DNA from: Mycetocola spongiae
GTDB lineage: Bacteria > Actinomycetota > Actinomycetes > Actinomycetales > Microbacteriaceae
NCBI RefSeq assembly: GCF_020424085.1
Contig: NZ_CP080203.1
Span: forward strand, 1,860,001-1,924,000
DNA: 64,000 bases
Direction of reading: 5' to 3'
Made by a program: the position numbers and the translations under genes. Below, one piece after another: positions 52,600-59,297 of this stretch (position 1 is its first letter; each line of letters begins with the position of its first letter). The notes beneath the pieces were generated by a model, which saw only the letters and a program-made list of their open reading frames with translations, ran no database searches and was not told the origin of the DNA.

Positions 52600-52648
52600 T
52601 GGCCCACTTTCGCTAGTTGGTCGGAATAATGCAACACTAGGCGGGTGA

Positions 52649-52668
52649 CGTTTCAGGGTTGAAATACG
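52649..52668. promoter_or_regulatory. Candidate Lrp-type operator
   Basis: TTTCA-GGGT-TGAAA (52651-52664) flanked by CG on both sides forms a short dyad in the divergent space between the AbgT and Lrp-type genes. Lrp-family operators are commonly of this size and AT-rich ends. Confidence 0.5.
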
Positions 52669-52711
52669 TTTATTTAGCGCCCTGGGTGGCCCTCTAATGA
52701 AGGAATTATTC

Positions 52712-53764
52712 ATGTTTGACGACCAGGATTTGGCTTTGGTCACGGCGTTACAGATTCACCCGCTCGCGTCCTGGACCGATCTGGCCCCGATCCTCGGCCA
52801 GAGCGCCCCGACCCTCGCCCGGCGCTGGCAGACACTCTCCGCGCAGGGGCTCGCCTGGGTCACGCTCTCGCATGTGCGCAATTCGGTCACGCTCTCCCCG
52901 CAGGCATTCATCCAGGTGCAGTGCGAGCGTGGCCGGCTGCGCGATGTGGCCAATGCGGTGCGCGAGGACGCCCCCGCCCAGACCGTGCACCTGATGACCG
53001 GCACCTACGACATCCTGATGCTGATGAGCATGGATATCGCCGATATCGAGGGCTACCTCGTGGACCGCATCGGCCGCATCGACGGCATCCGCTCCTATCG
53101 GGTACTCCCGTGCACACAGCTGCTCTTTCACGGCGGCATGTGGCAGGCCGATGGGCTCAGCCCGGGCCAGGCGCAGGCGGTCGCGGCCCTCGCACCCGGT
53201 CCGGCTCCGGAAAAATCGGGGCCCGGGCGCGAGACCAACCTGTCCAGCCCGCTCAGCACCGCCATCCTGGAGCTGCTCTATCTGGACGGCCGCATGTCCA
53301 CCACCCAGGTCTGGAAGCACCTCACCGAGGCGGAGAATTTTGAGGTGAGCCTGAGCAGCGTGCGGCGGCAGATTGCGGCCATGTTCCGCACCGATCGGCT
53401 CGCGCTGCGCTGCGATGTCTCCGCCACCCACGTGGGCTGGCCGGTCGCGGCCACGCTCTGGTGCCGGCTTCCGGTGGATCAGATGGACGGTTTTGCCGCG
53501 CTGCTGCGCGATACCCGCTCGGGCCCCGAATCCTTTCCGGAGATCCGCTCGGCGCTGCTGATCGCGGGCGAGGCCAATGTGCACCTCACGCTGTGGCTGC
53601 GCTCGGTCTCGCATCTGCACCAGGTGGAGGCGCGGCTCGCGCGCCTGCAGCCCTCGCTCCAGGTGGCCGATCGCTCGATCAACTTCTCCACGCCCAAGCG
53701 CTTCGGCGCGATCCTGGAGGAGGGTCGCCGAGTGCGCACGGTGCCGGTGCGCATGGCCGGTTAG
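52712..53764 (+). CDS. Lrp/AsnC-family regulator with duplicated domains
   Basis: A 350-residue protein made of two Lrp halves: helix-turn-helix (LAPILGQSAPTLARRWQTLS) and an AsnC-type effector domain (VHLMTGTYDILMLMSMDIAD), then a linker, a second helix-turn-helix (MSTTQVWKHLTEAE) and a second effector-like domain (LLIAGEANVHLTLWLRSVSH). ATG at 52712 is preferred because GAAGGA stands seven bases upstream; an ATG five codons earlier overlaps that site. Such double Lrp proteins are common in actinobacteria. It likely controls the divergent AbgT and M20 genes. Confidence 0.88.
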   Translation: MFDDQDLALVTALQIHPLASWTDLAPILGQSAPTLARRWQTLSAQGLAWVTLSHVRNSVTLSPQAFIQVQCERGRLRDVANAVREDAPAQTVHLMTGTYDILMLMSMDIADIEGYLVDRIGRIDGIRSYRVLPCTQLLFHGGMWQADGLSPGQAQAVAALAPGPAPEKSGPGRETNLSSPLSTAILELLYLDGRMSTTQVWKHLTEAENFEVSLSSVRRQIAAMFRTDRLALRCDVSATHVGWPVAATLWCRLPVDQMDGFAALLRDTRSGPESFPEIRSALLIAGEANVHLTLWLRSVSHLHQVEARLARLQPSLQVADRSINFSTPKRFGAILEEGRRVRTVPVRMAG

Positions 53765-54267
53765 GCCCCGGGCACGGCGATGCCCATCTCCCCGAGCGAG
53801 CGGGCCTCGGGCCCGGCCGGGTCCAGCTCCTTCGCGGCGGTCATGATGATACGGGCGTTTTCCGGCGTGATGATCTCCAGCTCCACGCTATTCCACGGGG
53901 TATGCCGCGGGCCGCTCACGCTGCCCGGGCGCACCCGCTCGCAGTTGCGCGCAATCTGTTCACTCTGATCCCGCATACACGCGAAGCTCAGGCTGATCGC
54001 GGGCGGCCGCGCGGGGATCTCCCCCGGAATCAGCAGCGCGTCCTGAAACGCCCAGCGCCGCAGATGGGTCAGGCGATCGGGGATCGTAAAGAGGTTAATA
54101 AACCCCAGGCCCCGCTCCCAGAAGTCCACGGACTCGGCGAGATTGGCGGTGGGGAGGGTCATAAAGGCGGGCATTCCGTAGATCCCGCGGAAGGGCTCGG
54201 GGGCTACGGCCCCGGGTCCGGGGGCGGGCACGGGTCCGATATCAAAGGCATCAAAATAGGTGGTCAT
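53761..54267 (-). CDS. VOC-family (glyoxalase-like) protein
   Basis: A 168-residue protein with one VOC module recognisable in MPAFMTLPTANLAESVDFWE and RGLGFINLFTIPD, and a C-terminal half with HTPWNSVELEIITPENARI. Metal ligands of typical glyoxalases are not all evident. The N-terminal 30 residues are Pro-rich. ATG at 54267. The stop shares four bases with the convergent Lrp-type gene. Function unknown. Confidence 0.72.
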   Translation of the reverse strand: MTTYFDAFDIGPVPAPGPGAVAPEPFRGIYGMPAFMTLPTANLAESVDFWERGLGFINLFTIPDRLTHLRRWAFQDALLIPGEIPARPPAISLSFACMRDQSEQIARNCERVRPGSVSGPRHTPWNSVELEIITPENARIIMTAAKELDPAGPEARSLGEMGIAVPGA

Positions 54268-54324
54268 GACCCCAGGGTGCCGCCTCACGCCGCGGGAGGG
54301 TCAAGCCCGGGAACCGCGGGAGGG

Positions 54325-55545
54325 TCAGGCCGGGGAATCCGCCGGCTCCCGCTCCACCGCGGGGCGCGGCACCACGGGCAGGGCCGCGGCGGGGGCCAGG
54401 GCGATCAGGAAAAATGCCCACTGATAGCCCACCGCGGCGATCAACGCACCGATCACGGGCCCCACAAACGCGGCCGCGAGGAACTGCCCGGTATTTTGTG
54501 CGCCCAGTGCGCGGCCCGACCAGTGTGGCCCGGCGAGCTCCGCGACCGAGGTAAACGCGAGCCCGTTATCGGCCACGGCGATGCAGCTCGCGAGCACATA
54601 GCTCAGCGCAACCGCCCAGGGCCAGTGCGCGGCCCCCGCGGCCGCCATCACGATCAGCGCCAGGATCCCGGCCACCGCGACCCAGCGCAGCGGGCGCAAC
54701 CGCGAACCCACCCGGTCGGAGAGCACGCCCACACCAATCCGGCCGAGCGCGCCGAGGAATTGCGCCACGGCAACCAGCACCCCGGCGGCGAGCGCGCCCC
54801 AGCCCTGATCGGCCATGAGCCAGACCAGGCCAAAGGTGGTGAGCGTAAACTGCGGCACCACCAGCAGCGCGGATGCGGCATGGATGCGCCAGAGCACCCC
54901 GGAGGAGCGATAGGGGTTTGCGGCGGGGGCGCCCTGCGGCGCGGGGCGGGGCGGGCGCGGCGGATCCACGATCACGGCCCAGCACAGCAGCGCGCTTAAC
55001 GCCACGAGTGCGGCGCACAGCACGAGGGCGGGGGCGAGGGAGCCGCCCGCGATCAGCGCGGGTACAGCGAGCGCCGCGGCGGCCACGCCGAGCGGCTGGC
55101 ACGTCTGCCGAATCCCCATCGCGAGGCCGCGGCGCTCGCGCGGGAACCAGCCCACCACCACGCGGCCGCTCGCGGAATTGGCCGAGGCGGTGGCGGCCCC
55201 GGCGAGCAAAAAGAGGAGGAATAGCGCGGCGAAGCTCGGGGTGGGGGTCCCGGCCACGAGCACCGCCGCCCCGGTGATCAGCGCGGTGGCCGCCATGCCC
55301 AGGGTCAGGACCCAGCGCTCCCCGCGGCGATCCACGATCCAGCCCCACAGCACAAGGGTGAGCACCAGCCCGAGGTTGGGGGCCGCCGCGAGCGTACCGG
55401 CCTCGATCAGCGAGAATCCGCGCCGGGTATGCAGGAACGGGATAAAAAAGGCGGGCGCGGTGACAACCACGGTGGCCGAGGCCTGGGCGAAGACCCCCAC
55501 GGCAAGCATGAGCCACGGCCGGGGGATGCGGGCGCTGGAAGTCAT
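54325..55545 (-). CDS. MFS transporter
   Basis: A 406-residue twelve-helix major facilitator. Seen: the motif A-like LVLWGWIVDRRGERWVLTLG between helices 2 and 3 and VVVGWFPRERRGLAMGIRQT at helix 4/5, typical of the CynX/NarK-like oxalate or cyanate branch. TAGCCT six bases before the ATG suggests a leaderless message. Divergent from a GntR-type regulator with shared operator sites. Confidence 0.9.
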   Translation of the reverse strand: MTSSARIPRPWLMLAVGVFAQASATVVVTAPAFFIPFLHTRRGFSLIEAGTLAAAPNLGLVLTLVLWGWIVDRRGERWVLTLGMAATALITGAAVLVAGTPTPSFAALFLLFLLAGAATASANSASGRVVVGWFPRERRGLAMGIRQTCQPLGVAAAALAVPALIAGGSLAPALVLCAALVALSALLCWAVIVDPPRPPRPAPQGAPAANPYRSSGVLWRIHAASALLVVPQFTLTTFGLVWLMADQGWGALAAGVLVAVAQFLGALGRIGVGVLSDRVGSRLRPLRWVAVAGILALIVMAAAGAAHWPWAVALSYVLASCIAVADNGLAFTSVAELAGPHWSGRALGAQNTGQFLAAAFVGPVIGALIAAVGYQWAFFLIALAPAAALPVVPRPAVEREPADSPA

Positions 55546-55558
55546 ACCGCGAGGCTAC

Positions 55559-55592
55559 TGGTGTACCGTGCTGGTATACCAATCGATACCAG
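55559..55592. promoter_or_regulatory. GntR operator: TGGTATACCA with flanking half-sites
   Basis: A perfect 10-bp palindrome TGGTATACCA (55572-55581) is flanked by TGGTGTACC (55559-55567) and ATACCAG (about 55586-55592). The block lies between the divergent MFS and GntR genes, next to the -10 of the MFS gene, and suits binding of an FCD-type GntR dimer or tetramer. Confidence 0.78.
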
Positions 55593-55600
55593 GGGGTCCC

Positions 55601-56266
55601 GTGCTGCCCAGCACCTCGGATCGGGTGCTACAGACGCTGCGCACCCGCATTCTCACGCTTGATCTGCCCCCCGGCGAGCCGCTCAGCGAGCGCGCGCTGG
55701 AGGCCACCCTCGGGGCCTCGCGCACGCCGATCCGCGCCGCGCTGTTCCGGCTGGAAGCGGAGGGCCTGGTGCGCCGCGGATCGCGGGCCTGGTCGGTTGC
55801 GCCGCTGAGCGAGGACGAGGTACACCACCTGAGCGGGTTTCGCGAGGCCGTGGAATGCGCGGCGGTGCGGCTCGTGGCCGAACGGGTCGCGGCGGGTGAG
55901 GATCTGGGCGCGGAACTGGACGCGCTGGAGGCCGAACTGGGGGAGGATATTCCGGCCCCCGCGGCCATCGTGCGCCGCGGCGACCGCTTCCACCTGAGCC
56001 TGGCCGCACTCGGCGGCAATCCGTTTCTGCTGGACGCGCTGGAAACCGCGCTGACCCGGCTCTCGCGCGTGCGCTGGGTCGAGGCACAGACGGCCACCCC
56101 CACCCAGAGCGCGCGCGAGCATCGCGAGATCATGGCGGCCGTGCGCCGCGGCGATGCCGCGGCCGCCGCGGGCCTGGTCGCGGACCATAGCCGCGGGGTG
56201 CGCGAGCGCGTGCTCGCGGGTCTCGGCGGCGAGCGCTCGCGCGGCCTGCGCGTGGAGCGCGGCTAG
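55601..56266 (+). CDS. GntR-family regulator with FCD domain
   Basis: A 221-residue regulator: winged helix with LTLDLPPGEPLSERALEATL and GASRTPIRAALFRLEAEGLV, then an all-helical FCD effector domain (RFHLSLAALGGNPFLLDALE; EHREIMAAVRRGDAAAAAGL). The metal-binding histidines of FCD domains are partly present. Start GTG at 55601 after an AGGGGG stretch; the upstream open frame has no family content. Probably controls the divergent MFS gene. Confidence 0.9.
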   Translation: MLPSTSDRVLQTLRTRILTLDLPPGEPLSERALEATLGASRTPIRAALFRLEAEGLVRRGSRAWSVAPLSEDEVHHLSGFREAVECAAVRLVAERVAAGEDLGAELDALEAELGEDIPAPAAIVRRGDRFHLSLAALGGNPFLLDALETALTRLSRVRWVEAQTATPTQSAREHREIMAAVRRGDAAAAAGLVADHSRGVRERVLAGLGGERSRGLRVERG

Positions 56267-57537
56267 GCCGACACAACCGGGGGGCGCGTGCGCCTGATCG
56301 CGAGCGATACCACCGCCGCCACGATGCAGAGCGCGGCGGCCCCAAACCAGGCGAGGGTATATTCTCCCGAGACATCGCGCACGATTCCCGCGATCGTGGC
56401 CGCGGCCGCCGCCCCGATCTGGTGCGCGGCGAAGACCCAGCCGAAGACCACGGGGCCGTCCTCCCCAAAGACCTCGCGGCAGAGCGCCACGGTGGGCGGC
56501 ACGGTCGCGACCCAGTCCAGCCCGTAGATCACAATGAAGACGATCATCGGCGGGTGCACACTCTCCGAGAGCAGGAACGGGAGGATCGCGAGGCCCACGC
56601 CGCGGCCCGCATAATAGGCACCGAGCAGGATTCTTGGGTTCACCCGATCGGTCAGCCAGCCCGAGGCGATTGTGCCGATTATGTCAAAGATGCCCACGAT
56701 CGCGAGCAGCCCCGCGGCGGTGGTCTGTGGCATGCCGTGATCATGGGCGCTCGGAATAAAATGGGTGCCCACGAGGCCGTTGGTGGTGGCGCCGCAGATC
56801 GCAAACCCCGCGGCGAGGGCCCAGAAGGTGCGGGTACGGGCGGCCCGGGCGAGGGTGCGCAGCGCGTTGGCCGCGGGGTTTCCGCGGGGACGCTCCGGCG
56901 GGGTCCACCCCGCGGGCGCGCCGAGCGGGGCGAGGCCCAGGTCGGCGGGGCTGGAGCGCAGGAATCCGATCACGAGGGGGATCACGGCGAGGGCCGCGAG
57001 GGTGACCACGAGGGTGGCGAGCCGCCAGCCCGCATCGGTGGCGATCGCGGCCACGAGGGGAAGGAATACCAGTTGCCCGGCCGCTCCCCCGGCCGAGAGG
57101 ATACCCATGACCAGCCCGCGGTGACTGATAAACCAGGCATTGGCGATCGTGGCACCAAAAACGAGGGCCATCGATCCGGTGCCCACCCCGATCAGCAGGC
57201 CCCAGGTGAGCATGAGCATCCACGGTTCGGTGGCAAAGATGCTGCCTCCCGCGCCGAGGGCGATCAGGAGCAGCGCCGCGACGGTCACGCGGCGCACGCC
57301 AAAGCGCGCCATCAGGGCGGCGGCAAACGGGGCCATCAGCCCGTAGAGCAGCAGGTTGATCGTGACCGCGCCGGAGATCTCCCCGCGGGACCAGCCGAAC
57401 TCGTCCTCGAGGGGCAGCATCAGGGCGCTCGGGGCGGCGCGGAAACTCGCGGCGGCGAGCAGGGCGATAAAGGCAACGGCGGCCACGGTCCAGGCCGGGT
57501 GGAACCGGCGGGCGGGGGCCTCGGGGTGCGGGGTCAT
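56263..57537 (-). CDS. MFS transporter (monocarboxylate-like)
   Basis: A 424-residue twelve-helix transporter. EFGWSRGEISGAVTINLLLY is the hallmark of the monocarboxylate/oxalate-formate-like group; AALMARFGVRRVTVAALLL is motif A, and ASGWLTDRVNPRILLGAYY the second copy. ATG at 57537 with GAGGAG Shine-Dalgarno. Divergent from an HxlR-type regulator; its stop shares four bases with the convergent GntR gene. Confidence 0.9.
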   Translation of the reverse strand: MTPHPEAPARRFHPAWTVAAVAFIALLAAASFRAAPSALMLPLEDEFGWSRGEISGAVTINLLLYGLMAPFAAALMARFGVRRVTVAALLLIALGAGGSIFATEPWMLMLTWGLLIGVGTGSMALVFGATIANAWFISHRGLVMGILSAGGAAGQLVFLPLVAAIATDAGWRLATLVVTLAALAVIPLVIGFLRSSPADLGLAPLGAPAGWTPPERPRGNPAANALRTLARAARTRTFWALAAGFAICGATTNGLVGTHFIPSAHDHGMPQTTAAGLLAIVGIFDIIGTIASGWLTDRVNPRILLGAYYAGRGVGLAILPFLLSESVHPPMIVFIVIYGLDWVATVPPTVALCREVFGEDGPVVFGWVFAAHQIGAAAAATIAGIVRDVSGEYTLAWFGAAALCIVAAVVSLAIRRTRPPVVSA

Positions 57538-57564
57538 GCACTCCTCATTTCGGTGGGTGGGGGA

Positions 57565-57586
57565 CGGAGTTTCACGGGAAACTCCG
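57565..57586. promoter_or_regulatory. Candidate HxlR operator dyad
   Basis: CGGAGTTTC-ACGG-GAAACTCCG is a perfect 9-bp dyad between the divergent MFS and HxlR genes. A TTTAAGATAGTGCAG stretch with a possible -10 TAAGAT follows toward the HxlR gene. Confidence 0.7.
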
Positions 57587-57634
57587 AGCTGGCTTTCTTT
57601 AAGATAGTGCAGTTTCGGGGGTAAGGTGGCCATT

Positions 57635-58111
57635 ATGGCCCTGCGTTCCGACCTCTCCGCGAAGGCGTGCTCGATTGCACGCGGCGCGGATGTGCTCGCC
57701 GATCCCTGGATTCTCCTGCTGCTGCGCGAACTCTTCCGCGGCACCCACCGCTTTGATGCGCTGGTGACGGCCACGGGCTGCTCGGATTCCGTCACGGCCA
57801 AGCGCCTCACCACACTGCGGGAGGCCGGCCTCGTGATCCGGGTCCCCTATCGCGAGGGCGGCCGCGAACGCCACGAATACCGCCTCACCGCGGCGGGCGC
57901 CGATACCCTGCCGATCCTGCACGCACTCTCCCGCTGGGGCGCCCGACATACCCCCGATCACGGCACCCTAGATATCAGCTGCGCGCGCTGCGAGACCCGG
58001 CCCCCGTCGGCGGACTGGTGCCCCACGTGTGCGCTGCCCCTCACCGCCAATGTTACGATCTGGCGCGCCCCCACCTCCCCCGAGGTCCCGGAGCGGCTCT
58101 CGGGGAGCTGA
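57635..58111 (+). CDS. HxlR-family regulator with C-terminal CxxC pair
   Basis: A 158-residue regulator with winged helix ADVLADPWILLLLRELFRGT and SDSVTAKRLTTLREAGLVIR and wing REGGRERHEYRLTAAGADTL. An extra C-terminal tail carries CARC and CPTC, spaced like a zinc ribbon. ATG at 57635 follows AAGGTGG. A GTG three codons upstream is possible. It lies divergent from an MFS gene and 38 bases ahead of a luciferase-like oxidoreductase on the same strand. Confidence 0.9.
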   Translation: MALRSDLSAKACSIARGADVLADPWILLLLRELFRGTHRFDALVTATGCSDSVTAKRLTTLREAGLVIRVPYREGGRERHEYRLTAAGADTLPILHALSRWGARHTPDHGTLDISCARCETRPPSADWCPTCALPLTANVTIWRAPTSPEVPERLSGS

Positions 58112-58149
58112 CCGGGAATTTTTTGCCATACCCGGGTGCTATACCGGAG

Positions 58150-59202
58150 GTGAAACGCATCGGATTCCTCTCATTTGGGCACTATCAGGCCATCCCCGGA
58201 TCGCGCACGCGCACCGCGAGTGACGTGCTGCTGCAATCGATCGAACTGGCCGAGGCCGCCGAGGAGATCGGCATCGACGGCGCCTATTTCCGCGTGCACC
58301 ACTTCGCGCAGCAGCTCGCCTCACCGTTCCCGCTGCTCGCGGCAATCGGCGCGCGCACCTCGCGCATCGAGATCGGCACGGGCGTGATCGATATGCGCTA
58401 TGAGAACGCCCTCTATATGGCGGAGGAGGCGGCCGCGGCCGACCTGATCTCGGGCGGCCGGCTGCAGCTCGGCGTGAGCCGGGGATCACCCGAGCCCGCA
58501 CTCAACGGCGCCCGCTCATTTGGCTATGTGCCGGCCGAGGGCAGCACCGATGCCGATCTGGCCCGCACCAAAACCGAGCTTTTCCGCGCCGCAATCTCCG
58601 GCGCGGGCGTGACCGAACCCAATCCGCAGATGACCGGCAACTACGAACCACTCGCGATTCAGCCGCAGTCCCCGGGCCTGGCCGATCGCATCTGGTGGGG
58701 CGCGGGAAGCCGCGCGACCGGACGCTGGGCGGCCGAGCAGGGCATGAACCTGATGAGCTCCACGCTGCTGACCGAGGACACCGGCGTGCCCTTCGACGAG
58801 CTTCAGGCCGAGCAGATTGCGCTCTATCGCGCGGCCTGGGCCGAGGCCGGCTGGGAGCGCACCCCGCGCGTCTCGATCAGCCGCAGCGTGATCCCGATCA
58901 CCACCGATGAGGATCGTGCCTATTTTGGTGGCCGCGGGGGCGAGTCCCACGATCAGGTGGGCTATATCGACGGCGGCATCGCGCGCTTCGGCAAGAGCTA
59001 TACGGGCGAGCCCGATGTGCTCGCGGCGGAACTCGCGGCCGATGCCGCGGTGCAGGCGGCCGATACCGTGCTGCTCACCGTGCCCAATCAGTTGGGCGTT
59101 GCTTATTGTGCACATATTCTGGAATCTATAGCTAAGCATGTAGCTCCCTCGCTTGGCTGGAAGCCAAACACAGAGGGCCCCGTCGAGGGAGACGCGATCT
59201 AG
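58150..59202 (+). CDS. LLM-class flavin-dependent oxidoreductase with atypical 3' end
   Basis: A 350-residue luciferase-like monooxygenase (TIM barrel, FMN or F420). Family features: KRIGFLSFGHYQAIPGS at the N-terminus, SPFPLLAAIGARTSRIEIGT, EEAAAADLISGGRLQLGVSR and WWGAGSRATGRWAAEQGMNL. Start GTG at 58150, decided by homology; TATACC lies five bases upstream. Up to codon about 312 the codon usage is that of the chromosome; the last about 37 codons (from LGVAYCAHILESIAKHV) use TTG, GTT, GCT, TCT, ATA and GTA freely. The protein still looks intact, so the 3' end seems to have been supplied by the inserted segment to the right. Confidence 0.88.
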   Translation: MKRIGFLSFGHYQAIPGSRTRTASDVLLQSIELAEAAEEIGIDGAYFRVHHFAQQLASPFPLLAAIGARTSRIEIGTGVIDMRYENALYMAEEAAAADLISGGRLQLGVSRGSPEPALNGARSFGYVPAEGSTDADLARTKTELFRAAISGAGVTEPNPQMTGNYEPLAIQPQSPGLADRIWWGAGSRATGRWAAEQGMNLMSSTLLTEDTGVPFDELQAEQIALYRAAWAEAGWERTPRVSISRSVIPITTDEDRAYFGGRGGESHDQVGYIDGGIARFGKSYTGEPDVLAAELAADAAVQAADTVLLTVPNQLGVAYCAHILESIAKHVAPSLGWKPNTEGPVEGDAI

Positions 59203-59297
59203 GCGCGACTCTCTGCCCCGATACACTCGGTCGAGGGCTGGCTAAGACGCACTGAGATCGCAGCCAGGGCGTGCAAAAGAGCCGTTGGAGACCCCGC

